A stretch of DNA of 64,000 bases from Flectonema sp. DT1601. Taxonomy: Eukaryota; Euglenozoa; Diplonemea; Diplonemida; Diplonemidae. Where the stretch lies: contig OZ025847.1 of the NCBI GenBank assembly GCA_964019425.1, positions 526,501 through 590,500 of the forward strand, in the 5' to 3' direction. Below the pieces are notes generated by a model, which saw nothing but the letters and a program-made list of their open reading frames with translations, made no database searches and was not told where the DNA came from. Below, one piece after another: positions 11,301 through 20,344 of this stretch (positions within the stretch are counted from its first letter, which is position 1; every line of letters begins with the position of its first letter). A program made the position numbers and the translations under genes.

Positions 11301-14048
11301 ACAATCAGATTAACTAAACTACTATTAGGCTGCTTGAAGAGTAGTGCTCAAGAGAGTAATCTCCATGAATTTCATCAGTGGAATCATATTTATAGATCTT
11401 TATTGCCGCTTATTGCTGGTGCTTCTGTAAGTTCGTTGCCGATGTTTACAGAGCTGTCGAGGGATGCTTTCGTGTCTATTTTAACACGTTGTGCGAGTTG
11501 GTCTCCGAATTGTTCAACAGATCATTTGACTGCTCATACTCTGTGTGTTGCTGAGGAAACAGTTGAGATACTCGGATTCGTGGGGGATTATTTATCAAAA
11601 ATAGCAGTCGAATGCCACAATGGTGGTGTCGGTAGTTCGTCAGACATCCATCCAGCTACTGGAGGCGCAACTTTCTTTACTAATTTCTTCTCATCTTTGA
11701 CTAACCTTCAAGGTAGTGTCGGTGGTAACAGCGGCAGTATTAGTAACGAAAACTCAACAGGTGCTAACAGTCCAGTTTCACCTGAACACGCAGAACGAGA
11801 AGATGCGGCATCATTAACAACAACAGCTATTAGAGTTTATTGTAAAGGTTTTGATGAATACTTGAGACAGTTAAATAATTTAAGACAAGTCATATCAAAG
11901 AATCCTGACTTCTTAACCAACCTGGCAGCAGTAACTCAGCGTGTTGAGCTTGTGAGTAGTAATCTACTTCATGTTATGTACACGATGAACGGATGGCATT
12001 TCTTTAATGGAATTCTGTTTTTATGGGCTGAGGTAATTGCTAATGGATGTTGGAAACCATTCGTGTTCGCAAGCCGACCAGAAGACTGTCCTGACTTAGC
12101 AGAAAGCGGAGTCCTAAGTCAACAACAAGGATACCTAAACTTACTCTTACTAACACCGAGTATTGGTGTTGAGGAAGTCACTTCTGGGATGATGGAAGTT
12201 GCTTTTGATATTGTTGAGAGATACCGTTCTAAGAAACCAGGTCTAAGAGATCATCATTCAGCGTACTATGAAGTCTACGGAGCTGATATAATAACACAAT
12301 ACATATCAAACGCTCCTTCTGATAAGATTCCCCGCCTTCCAAAACTAATGCCGATGATTCTCCAATGGATGAGAGGACTAAGTGCCGTTAATATCGCTCA
12401 TCCATTTGCGCATCCGGCATTTCTGAGACTTCTCTCTGCCGCTGTTAAGCGTCTAACCGAACTGGCTACTGCTCCAGTCTCTGACGCCGCCAGCAGACTG
12501 TACCTTCAGGATAAGAAAAATATCAAAGAAGTCCACGAGCTGTTTAACAGATTATTGGAAAATGTTCCCCGTCTAATGATATCTCACGTGTCACAAGCTG
12601 CATCAGTCGATTTAAATTCAGACAAATGGAACAACGCTGTTGACCTAACAGCCGTAGCACAAGAGCTCATCACAGAAGACATGTCTCTTTATAAATCACC
12701 GTTCTTAACACCTGCTGAGAAGGTATCTCCTACTGTATTATCGTTGCTTCAGTTGCTTTATTCACCTATCTTAAAGCTTGCAGAGGATAGCAGCACCAAC
12801 AGTCCGAGTTCAGCTTCGGGTTCAGTTCCAAAAATATCTGCTCACATTCGTAAGGTTCACGCTTCATTAAAATTCATTTTAAAATATATTAAAACCTTCC
12901 CAACTTCAGTGAGAGCACTCCGACCTGTTTTATTGGAGTACATGTATGAATCTAGTTTCTTTAGAGCTGATACTACGTCGTTAGTGCTGTGGAGAAAATT
13001 GCTATCATCCTTGGTGGTTGGTTCTGACGCGGCTGTAAAAGAAATGTTAGACAACATCTTGAATAGGATTCAGCTACCGACTGGAGTGGGAAATGTTTTC
13101 AGGTCTGCTGATAAGGAGGCAACAACCAGAGCAAGAGGTCTTCGTCACTTGGCATTCTCTCTATTGTGTTGTGACAGTCATATATCGAATGCTAATCTCT
13201 TTGCGAAAGTTTTAGAAAAGTTAATTGAAACTGTAAAACATTACTCTACCTTTCCCATAGTCGAAAGACAGGTCCTCTTGTGCTTCAGAGCTATCGCTTC
13301 TGTTGTTGAGGGAGGTGTGTATCCTCATTTTTGGCCTCTTGCTGTATCAGAACTTGTTAGGGTTCTCAACGATAAGAAAGCAGATCGCCTACTTCTGATC
13401 GATGCATTAAAATTAATAGACCTCCTGAGAGTAAAGGTTACGAGTGATTATCATTCTTATCGCTGGATATTTATTGATTCTGAAACATCGTTTTTGAAAG
13501 ACATTACAATGAAAGATTTAACCGAAGAGGATTTGTCATCTTCAAGCCCAACAGATAGTGATGTGTTTACTCCGTTATTAGAAAGAATGTCTAAATCATC
13601 ATCACGTGATACTGAGAGTGTTTCGAATATGATAACTGCTCTCAGATTGGAATCTGGAAAATCCTTTCCAGTCTTGTGTATTCCTGCGAGACTCTACGAT
13701 GGTGTTCTGAAGGGTTATGTTACTGTCGAAGAGTTAGCGAGATCACTTCAAAGTAGTAGTGTTGACGCTGATGTTATTGAGGATTCTGTTCCTCCATTTG
13801 AAGCTGATCTTGCTGAGCTTCACTTAAATAGATCGTCTCATGGGTTGGATATGTTTTCATGTTTCTTATCACCTCCAGCACTTCAAAGAGCAGAATCAAT
13901 TACTCATCATCAGTCATCTCCTCATTCAATAATAAAACCAATGCCGAGAAGTAGTCGATCGCCATCATCATATTCGTCACCTGCTCCGACAGGAGGAGAT
14001 TCCTCATCAAGAGCTGGGTTTGCAACGACTCCAGTTCCGTCAAGTTAG
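8394..14048 (+). CDS. DOP1: Dopey/DOP1 family protein, 1,884 aa
   Basis: The N-terminal ~330 residues fit the Dopey N domain: 'ALMSFEKAKDWADMSKAILKLQKTI', 'LLSKRLAQTLLSSLPAGLHKKAL', 'DVKPIILEII' and 'LGGFLCSMLPALEEENSELY' follow the family order. The middle is a long helical-repeat region, and the C-terminus has the conserved DOP1 blocks followed by a Ser/Pro-rich tail. Length fits the family (about 1,700-2,400 aa). DOP1 works with MON2 in endosome-Golgi traffic, on the cytosolic face of membranes. Uninterrupted single exon. The chosen ATG follows an acceptor AG by about 35 nt, and the same leader is duplicated just upstream with a decoy ATG. Confidence 0.95.
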   Translation: MDFDDEQHMKLPKFKTFKEDMLKALMSFEKAKDWADMSKAILKLQKTITKHKDVGVIPEKLLLSKRLAQTLLSSLPAGLHKKALATYQLLFAEGEKVIPSDLPLFAAPVFKLFPDAAIDVKPIILEIIDKYFVDRLSPTEFRPALGGFLCSMLPALEEENSELYPDVLHTLQKVHQKFVDEDMLCSFMFHMWEAVKYHAPSRVAALTYLGTIIPRSAAELIKDVGLLGGNKDKSPAAASISCALRSGEERATRLALDLLNQSFKLSEIDLILPLESSLPIVSCVLVIMSKQELALTRRVSKWFNGRTDDKADPIYYSKYASSKISTSFIQLIENPGTSKNTVVKLMDMLGPETQEAVISQYCSMMIKLPREITQQQLQESTNKGSPTSKANATRYLVQKDALKAIKSAILLEHILRLLSVPEDGSRHSTELLNTAKGTLSVVKILSSMISFEENEQRDPSKELGLLTALSNQIQFILNCSCTDLEEASSQLQSVGIYLDCFRILQSKYKSTLSMEDVGAVFRQFSQLVHSIIDVLSVVPFKGVSTTPLVADVLKTTFNSFRENISTTIELQDNDNKGININLLDVEVSGGTTTLPLWFKDSLALCSDSNHDIAVVACQFVIDVICSSEPQILPEPLLQTLLEGISLKSTLVILWDSLTPRNRNLYATCKQLVQVYGKGGKWAQTLKNVMVENLEDHKESGGRQALRISNSGFSKFCIMWDVTQQLGFLDPHMLKEPLRLVLDTLESESPLERRKGTSFLANYSQCSVQLIIDPYFEILFDPQNQVLASSVDASDHRRLNYVITALHAVISHSPKTLVSSMLADTAISAEIKNAFSRNDAYSQYVIVEKNHTGQLMGPSYLSLLCGVCLSVIKTGHKDMGVQCAQLLSLALAKGENNISSMLCIGIVNHMLTIQEDDATTVDPSLIEVVVTVFEILDKNSSGLRYTITNDSFISIPSDQKPLSTTIPEPITIRLTKLLLGCLKSSAQESNLHEFHQWNHIYRSLLPLIAGASVSSLPMFTELSRDAFVSILTRCASWSPNCSTDHLTAHTLCVAEETVEILGFVGDYLSKIAVECHNGGVGSSSDIHPATGGATFFTNFFSSLTNLQGSVGGNSGSISNENSTGANSPVSPEHAEREDAASLTTTAIRVYCKGFDEYLRQLNNLRQVISKNPDFLTNLAAVTQRVELVSSNLLHVMYTMNGWHFFNGILFLWAEVIANGCWKPFVFASRPEDCPDLAESGVLSQQQGYLNLLLLTPSIGVEEVTSGMMEVAFDIVERYRSKKPGLRDHHSAYYEVYGADIITQYISNAPSDKIPRLPKLMPMILQWMRGLSAVNIAHPFAHPAFLRLLSAAVKRLTELATAPVSDAASRLYLQDKKNIKEVHELFNRLLENVPRLMISHVSQAASVDLNSDKWNNAVDLTAVAQELITEDMSLYKSPFLTPAEKVSPTVLSLLQLLYSPILKLAEDSSTNSPSSASGSVPKISAHIRKVHASLKFILKYIKTFPTSVRALRPVLLEYMYESSFFRADTTSLVLWRKLLSSLVVGSDAAVKEMLDNILNRIQLPTGVGNVFRSADKEATTRARGLRHLAFSLLCCDSHISNANLFAKVLEKLIETVKHYSTFPIVERQVLLCFRAIASVVEGGVYPHFWPLAVSELVRVLNDKKADRLLLIDALKLIDLLRVKVTSDYHSYRWIFIDSETSFLKDITMKDLTEEDLSSSSPTDSDVFTPLLERMSKSSSRDTESVSNMITALRLESGKSFPVLCIPARLYDGVLKGYVTVEELARSLQSSSVDADVIEDSVPPFEADLAELHLNRSSHGLDMFSCFLSPPALQRAESITHHQSSPHSIIKPMPRSSRSPSSYSSPAPTGGDSSSRAGFATTPVPSS

Positions 14049-14695
14049 GTAGTTCTTATCAATTTATGATTCGCTCATATTCTTAATATGTATTTTGTAT
14101 TGTTTGGTTGTTGGGTGAAATTATTTGTGTAAAAAAAATAAGTTTGACAGCAGACTACCAATGGATACCTATCCGTGTTTTCTGCTGCTCCTGGCAACTG
14201 TGTCTGTAAAAAATTGATAGTGTGAAAAGAACAAGTTTAACTTCGTTCTTGTGGAATCTCTACTTCCCTATGTGAGGGTTGTCGGCTATGTCGGTGTTCA
14301 TCTATGGGGGAAGTACCTGAGTGTTTATGTGTGTTTTAATTTTAGTTTTAGTTTTGCTTCTCGTAGATAAGTTTTCGTTGGGAATTGCGTAGTTTCTCTC
14401 CTCCAATTTGTTGTGGGTTTCGCCACAGCTAATTACACCAATCGCAAACGTCTGGTTGTGTTCATTTCTTTTGTTGTTGTTGTGATCTTGTTTATTCGGT
14501 TCTTTATTCTTGTGCAAAGTAGCGTTTTGTATTTTGCAAGTTCCTCCGTGATGTGTTCTGGGTTGACTAAATTGGGTTCAACTTATTCCCTCGAGTGGGA
14601 AGAAGTAAAAAGAAGAAAATCGTGTTTCTGCGTGCTGCAAGTTGGTCGCAGCCCTTAGATGGAAAAATATGCTTTTTTCTCAATGCGATCTTTTT

Positions 14696-14831
14696 CCCCT
14701 TTTCTTGAATATGCTGCCACTTACAAATATTTTTCAGTTAAGTACTTGATATTAATTTTTGTTTTAATACCTAAAGTTGTTACTGTTTTTACATTGTCAA
14801 AGTTTCACCCCTTTTCTTGAATATGCTGCCA
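14696..14831 (+). repeat. Dispersed repeat R, copy 1, flanked by 24-bp direct repeats
   Basis: The R unit (14720-14807) contains an AAATATTTTTCAG segment, a TACTTGATATTAATTTT core, and CTAAAGTTGTTACTG, then ACATTGTCAAAGTTTCA. The same order recurs near 24.7 kb and, split by the Mutator-like element, at 28.56 kb / 32.13 kb. This copy is bounded by identical 24-bp direct repeats at 14696-14719 and 14808-14831 (both start CCCCTTTTCTTGAATATG). Confidence 0.85.
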
Positions 14832-15224
14832 AACTCCTCAGGAGTGATTTAGTTTCAATGATTGACTTACTGACTTCTACACCATAACTGATGATGAGAG
14901 AATAGAGGTAAGGAGGTATACCAGATCACTCTCTAAACCCTGATAGGGTACTTTAAAAGCTTACAAAAAAAAAAAAAATAATAATAATTAATCTCTCTCT
15001 TAAATCTTCTGCCAAGATTTATTACTTCGACCTTATACACTTTGTTTTTATAAGGATGTTGTTGTTTCAATGATGTTAATCCTTTTTTTTTTTTTTTGGT
15101 TTAATTTTTTAGCAAACGCATTAAGGCTTTAAAGATTATCACACAATGTGTAGTGTGTATTTTTTTTTAATAATTTTTTTTTTTTTTGTTAATTATTTTT
15201 TTTTAATAACGTATATGACTCATC

Positions 15225-15312
15225 GTGGTAAGCATTACTAACAGAACAGCACTGCTTGCAATGCAGCTGTCGGACTGTGATCCGAACGACGGTGGATACC
15301 TCTTTTTTTTTG
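15225..15312 (+). other. Possible structured RNA-like island ending in a T-run
   Basis: A less AT-rich stretch with stacked short hairpins: CTGC/GCAG around TTGCAAT, then TCGGA/TCCGA around CTGTGA. It ends in a T10 run after GGTGGATACC. The layout recalls a Pol III transcript, but no complete tRNA cloverleaf can be drawn. Identity unknown. Confidence 0.2.
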
Positions 15313-17199
15313 TTTCAACTACAAATGTGTGCAAAAACAAGATTTCAGGCTGTGAAATGATTTTTCTGTTATCGAACGTGTGAGTGTTACATGTTATTCT
15401 CTTTCAATTAACTTTGATTTTTTTATCAGCGGTAAGGAGACGTCAACTTTTTTTTGGTTCGCATTTTCTGCTTTTTTTTGGCCACAGTAGTTCAACGCGG
15501 ATTTTAGCTGTTCCATTTTTTTTTTTTTTTTTTTTTTTAAAATTTTAAATCCTGGGATAATAGTTCTTTTTCTTTGTCAGCTGAAAAGCAATCTGAGAAA
15601 ACTGGTAGTCTTTAAAAGTGTAAGCCGAATATAAGTTGCCTCCTGTCGAGCGTCCTGTGGGTTATCAGAAATTAATAATACCGTTCTAGCTACCAAGACG
15701 CTCCACTCACGTCAGGCGCAATTCTTGTCCTAGCCTTAGCATGATTACATTGGAAACATTGTCACCAACTCAGTGGACCTTGTTGTAAATTCTGACCCCT
15801 TTTCTGTGTGACGGTGGTTATTCAAACCAAAATAACCTATTGTATGCTTTTTTCCCTTTTTTCTTTTTCGCTCAATTGTTCTCCGATTACAACGTTTTTT
15901 TTTTTTTGTCTATCTCTGAAAGTATTGCTGCTTATGCGCAAGTTCCTTTTTTTTCTTCCTTCGTGTACATTTCCAACACCTGTTTGTTTTCTTTTTGGGA
16001 AAACACTCAAATAGAGAGATTAAGTCATAAATAGTTATTTGTTAAAAGTATGTTTGGCAATAGCTACTTTGATATCCGATTATTCGAACATGAACATTAC
16101 ATTAAGAGGAGAATATTAATATTGTTAAACATCCTTGTGAGGTTCAAATCAGCCTCAGGACGGAGCATCAGAATATTTTCACCCTAACCTTGATTTATTT
16201 ATCCAAGTCCCCCATTAAATACAGCGGTTAGTCCGCGTGGTGTCCCACTCTCCCTTGTGTGAATTGAGAATGTTCTGCTCACCCCCTTTTTAATTTTGGA
16301 GCGGCATGGCTGGAGGCAATCTTTCCCTCTTTTATTTCCAATCCCGTCGTCTGGGAGTTTAATTGCAGTGACTAGCCATGTAAGGCATTTTGATTTACAT
16401 TTGTGACAGCTGGGCTGTTGACCGTACATGCGGGTTATCAGGTTTCCCTTTTGTTTGTTAGTAGTTGGATGTGTTTCGTTTAAGTATTTCATAACGTGTT
16501 TCGCAATCTTGAACTACTTTTAATTACGGTTCTCGTATCATAAAATACCTGTATATTCGGCTATTGACAAAGGCCGAACCCCCCTCCTTAGTGTTCGTTG
16601 GCTATAGTTAAGTTTTCAAGACGTTTTAAAAAGTGGAGCTCAACTATGTTCACGTGGCCTCCAGCGGTATTGTTTGTTATTCGTAAGTCACTTACTACGC
16701 TGTCACTGACAGTCAAGATTGTCTGAGAGATTGTTGTTCCTTTGAGCCTTGACAATACAGTATCAATTTACCCCCTGCTTTCTTTTTTTTCTAACTTCGG
16801 GGAATCTTTACTTTAAATTTAAAAAAAAAAAAAAAAACCTTTCAGATAAGCCTTATGTTATATTTTTAATCGAAATTATAAAAACTCTGTTTTGTTGATC
16901 GAAGACAGTGATTTGGCGCACAAGGGAAATGGATGACAAATTGGCTCTCGATTCTGTTTTCTTCTCCGATTTCGTGCCAAAACAAAAAAAAAAAAAAAAA
17001 AATTCAACAAAGAGAGAGATCTACGCTATCTTGATGAAGTAAAAATAATACCGATAAAGATGTTATTTATTTTTATTATATTCAATTTCTACTTTAAAAA
17101 AAAAAAAAAATATGAAACGATAAAAGACGAGGGTAATACTTATCATGGTTTTTTTTCACATTATCTTATAACAGGCGAAAATATTTGGAAAAAAAGAAA

Positions 17200-17949
17200 A
17201 TGATAAATCGAAATCACAAAGAGAACAGCGATGATATCACAATCAGGCAATACGAAGAACGTGATAAGAAAGCTGTATATGAATTATTCACGATCGGAAT
17301 GATGGGTTTAGTTCCAGCAGTTTGGAAAGGAACAAGCAAGCAATTCACAGCCGTATATAGCGTGCTTCCTTTGTTGGCGATCATAACAGGCAAGTGCGAC
17401 GTTGTATTCTACTTAGCAATATTATATGTGTTCTTGATATTGTTGTGGTATTGGTATGCAGGATACGAATTTCGTCAATACGTTGCGAAGTCTATTGATG
17501 GAGATCTTAAAAACATATCAACGTTTTACTCAAAAGAACGGAATTCAGTGATGCTCGTTGCTGAATATCGCGGTGATGTCATTGGTTCCGTCGCATTAGA
17601 TCAAAAAACACCTCAACTAGCTGAACTTCGCCGTATGTCAGTCACACCCACCTGTCGGGGAAAAGGTGTTGCAACGAAACTGTTGCTATCCTTTGTGAAA
17701 TTCGCACGAGAGCATAACTATAAAGCAGTTGTTCTTTCGACTTCAGAGTACCAAGTAGCGGCGATGAATTTATATTTGAGACACGGCTTCTACTTGGCAG
17801 CTTGTCACACAGAACTGGTTATCACATTTAATCATTTGGTTTTTAGCCTTAATAATACTCCACTGACTGGTGAGTGGGTTAGAGAAATTCATGATGTCAG
17901 TTTAGTGAAGGCGTTTCCGGGTAAAAAAATAACCCGTCTCATAAAGTAA
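17200..17949 (+). CDS. NAT8-like membrane N-acetyltransferase (GNAT), 249 aa
   Basis: Begins with the NAT8-type 'ITIRQYEERDKKAVYELFTIGM' block, followed by a hydrophobic hairpin at residues ~50-90 that should insert in the membrane. The GNAT core follows: 'VAEYRGDVIGSVAL', then 'AELRRMSVTPTCRGKGVATKLL' with the R/Q-x-x-G-x-G/A acetyl-CoA motif (RGKGVA), 'VVLSTSEYQVAAMNLYLRHGF' and a short tail. In animals this family acetylates cysteine conjugates or ER lysines; the substrate here is unknown. The ATG at 17200 is chosen because the frame upstream is only open through a TTG and an acceptor (ttataacag) lies at about 17165-17174. Single exon, isolated between two gene-poor stretches. Confidence 0.85.
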   Translation: MINRNHKENSDDITIRQYEERDKKAVYELFTIGMMGLVPAVWKGTSKQFTAVYSVLPLLAIITGKCDVVFYLAILYVFLILLWYWYAGYEFRQYVAKSIDGDLKNISTFYSKERNSVMLVAEYRGDVIGSVALDQKTPQLAELRRMSVTPTCRGKGVATKLLLSFVKFAREHNYKAVVLSTSEYQVAAMNLYLRHGFYLAACHTELVITFNHLVFSLNNTPLTGEWVREIHDVSLVKAFPGKKITRLIK

Positions 17950-18086
17950 TTAGGTCACAGATGGCTGTGTTGACAAGTGAAAGAAGGCAATCCGTCTCAG
18001 TGACTTCAAAACCATCGTCGACTCTTTGATTGGGTTTACGACGTATAATGGAATATTGACTTTCATTAGTGTTTTTCTTTTTTTTT

Positions 18087-18135
18087 GCACCGACGAAGTC
18101 GGAGAAGAAACCATTCATATTAAGAGCCGTTATAT
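18087..18135 (+). repeat. Dispersed hairpin repeat H, copy 1
   Basis: Follows a T-run and starts with the inverted repeat CCGACgaaGTCGG, then GAAACCATTCATATTAAGAG and CCGTTAT. A diverged copy (CCGACGGTCGG, GAAACTGTTCAGATTGAAAG, CCATTAT) lies at 28478-28527, also right after a T-run. Confidence 0.7.
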
Positions 18136-18934
18136 TTATTATGTAAAATGTTATCAATTTCCCCGTGCGCCCGGTAATACTGTCTTTGCGATCAACAGAA
18201 TATATAGGGCTTATCTGAATGGTTTTTTGCATTTAACAAATATTGTAAGAACCGAAAGAGAATGAACCTCCTTTAGTTTTATCGTTTTTAAATCGGTATA
18301 CGGTTTCGTTATCCTCATTGTTCACTCCGTGATCCCTCCATCATAACTCCTGTCTACAATGGGAAGGTTTAAAATGCTATCATTTCATCCTAATAAGATT
18401 TGGTCTACTTACGTTGCTGTTTGCGACGTAGCTCTCATTGGTGATGCACAATTTACTAATCGGGGGAAGAGCATCGAATGCGTGTTCCTTAATTTTAAGG
18501 TTCAATCTTCTTCATTATTTCTTTTTGTTTATCCTCACTGATTTGGTCTACTTACGTTGCTGTTTGCCTCGTAGCTCTATTGGAGTTAAACAGATGCTTC
18601 AAAACTTATTGTATTAGTGATGTAGTAGATTTCTTTACTTATCTATTTAAGCAACACAATGACGGGGGTTTCTCCCCTGTTATTTTGTTTAGTTTAGAAT
18701 AGTATGAAAAAGTAAAAAAAAAAAATCAAAAAAAAATAAAGATTTTTGACAAACATACCCTCCCACTTACTACTAGTGATTGGGGTTTTTGATAAAGTTA
18801 TAATTTCCATTTCTAGCACATTGATGAGGAGATTAATTCATCCTGATTGTTGTTTGTTGCATCTCAGTCGTATTTTGTGATAGTTATTTTTCCTTTTTTA
18901 TCAGGGGCAAGAAACGGCAGCAGCATTCTCTAGT

Positions 18935-20166
18935 GTGATGATAATAAATTCTCTATTTTAGTTTCAAGACGGATCTGATGCATTCGCGACGATTATAACG
19001 AGATTACTGGCTGAGGTTATTGGAAGTCATGTTGTTGATGATCAAGTCCTTCCAAACCCTGCAAAGATAACTAGTCGTTTGTACCTGTTTGATCCTACCT
19101 CCTTAACTCTGTTTTCGTGATGATAATAAATTCTCTATTTTAGTTTCAAGACGGATCTGATGCTCTCGCGACGATTATAACGAGATTACTGGCTGATGGA
19201 CTTGTTTTATCCGTTCTCTCTCTCTTTACCACTACTACGGGTGTTACTAAAGTAGGATGTTTTCTTTGGTTCTGTTCTCGAAGCCTTGAAACCTGTTTCT
19301 CAATACCGATGGGATGCTTTGTTTATTGAGGTCAATCCATTCTAACTTGTGTCGCATCCTTTTCGTGATGATAATAAATTCTCTATTTTAGTTTCAAGAC
19401 GGATCTGATGCATTCGCGACGATTATAACGAGATTACTGGCTGATGGACTGCTTCAACGCACCTGTTTTCTCAATCTTTTCAAAAAGAGAAATGCATCTC
19501 ATTGTTTCCCAATCTACTCTCTCGGACCGATTCCAAGACTTCCCCTGACGAGGATCAGTCATCGTCTTGATAACTGAGAAGTCCTTCCAGCCCTGCAAAG
19601 ATAACGAGTCACTTGTACCTGTTTGATCCTACCTCCTTAACTCTGTTTTCGTGATGATAATAAATTCTCTATTTTAGTTTCAAGACGGATCTGATGCTCT
19701 CGCGACGATTATAACGAGATTACTAGCTGATGGACTTGTTTTATCCGTTCTCTCTCTCTTTACCACTACTACGGGTGTTACCACCGGATGCTTTGTTTAT
19801 TGAGGTCAATCCATTCTAACTTGTGTCGCATCCTTTTCGTGATGATAATAAATTCTCTATTTTAGTTTCAAGACGGATCTGATGCATTCGCGACGATTAT
19901 AACGAGATTACTGGCTGATGGACTGCTTCAACGCACCTGTTTTCTCAATCTTTTCAAAAAGAGAAATGCATCTCATTATTGTTTCCCAATCTACTCTCGA
20001 CCGATTCCAAGACTTCCCCTGACGAGGATTAGTCATCGTCCTGATGACTGAGAAGTCCTTCGATCCTACCTCCTCAACTCTGTTTTCGTGATGATAATAA
20101 ATTCTCTATTTTAGTTTCAAGACGGATCTGATGCATTCGCGACGATTATAACGAGATTACTGGCTG
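18935..20166 (+). repeat. Six-copy repeat array with a conserved ~80-bp core
   Basis: Cores begin at 18935, 19117, 19365, 19651, 19839 and 20088, with spacing of 182, 248, 286, 188 and 249 bp. Each runs from GTGATGATAATAAATTCTC through CTATTTTAG to ATTACTGGCTGA/ATTACTAGCTGA. Two variants occur: 'GATGCATTCGCG' (copies 1, 3, 5, 6) and 'GATGCTCTCGCG' (copies 2 and 4). Spacers are also shared, so the array has a higher-order A-B layout. The spacers vary far more than the cores. Each core looks like a splice acceptor followed by an open frame (FQDGSDAFATIITRLLA). It lies directly upstream of the Tousled-like kinase gene. Confidence 0.9.
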
Positions 20167-20344
20167 ACGATCTCTCTATTTGTTATTGTACGCAACACGA
20201 GTGGTTCTGACTACTTCATTAAGTTCTGTTACTAGCAGACGGATACTACGATGATGTTATTCAAACATAATTAAACATTCTTTTATATTTCACATTCTGC
20301 TACTACTAAAAGGTATTTTACTTTTCCACAGCGGCGTTCAACAG

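Larger units (their letters stand above)
14049..17199. other. Gene-poor 3.1-kb spacer with poly-T tracts and repeat copies
   Basis: Contains repeat R copy 1 (listed separately), many T or A runs of 9-22 nt, and two less AT-rich islands at ~15220-15310 and ~16140-16500. Open frames are short and low complexity. No protein gene or confident RNA gene was recognised. The 3' end carries the acceptor (cttataacag) used by the next gene. Confidence 0.6.
17950..20344. other. 2.4-kb spacer dominated by repeats
   Basis: Holds a hairpin repeat at 18087-18135, a ~39-bp direct repeat (18397-18435 and 18540-18578, 143 bp apart), and the six-copy array at 18935-20166. No gene is supported, although the array cores look exon-like. 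A pyrimidine-AG acceptor (ttacttttccacag) precedes the next ATG by about 13 nt. Confidence 0.6.

Noticed and set aside
16136-16162. tRNA T-arm-like sequence (GGTTCAAATC)
   Set aside because: The flanking stem bases do not pair as a T arm and no other tRNA arms are found nearby.
17185-17199. Extending the acetyltransferase to a start at 17185
   Set aside because: The codon is TTG; the first ATG in frame is 17200 and the acceptor lies just upstream.
18359-18541. 60-aa open frame ending exactly at a direct repeat
   Set aside because: No homology recognised and base composition like the spacer; the boundary at the repeat is likely coincidence.
18935-20166. CRISPR array
   Set aside because: Repeat cores are ~80 bp, spacing is uneven (182-286 bp), spacers are themselves repeated, and the host is eukaryotic with introns.
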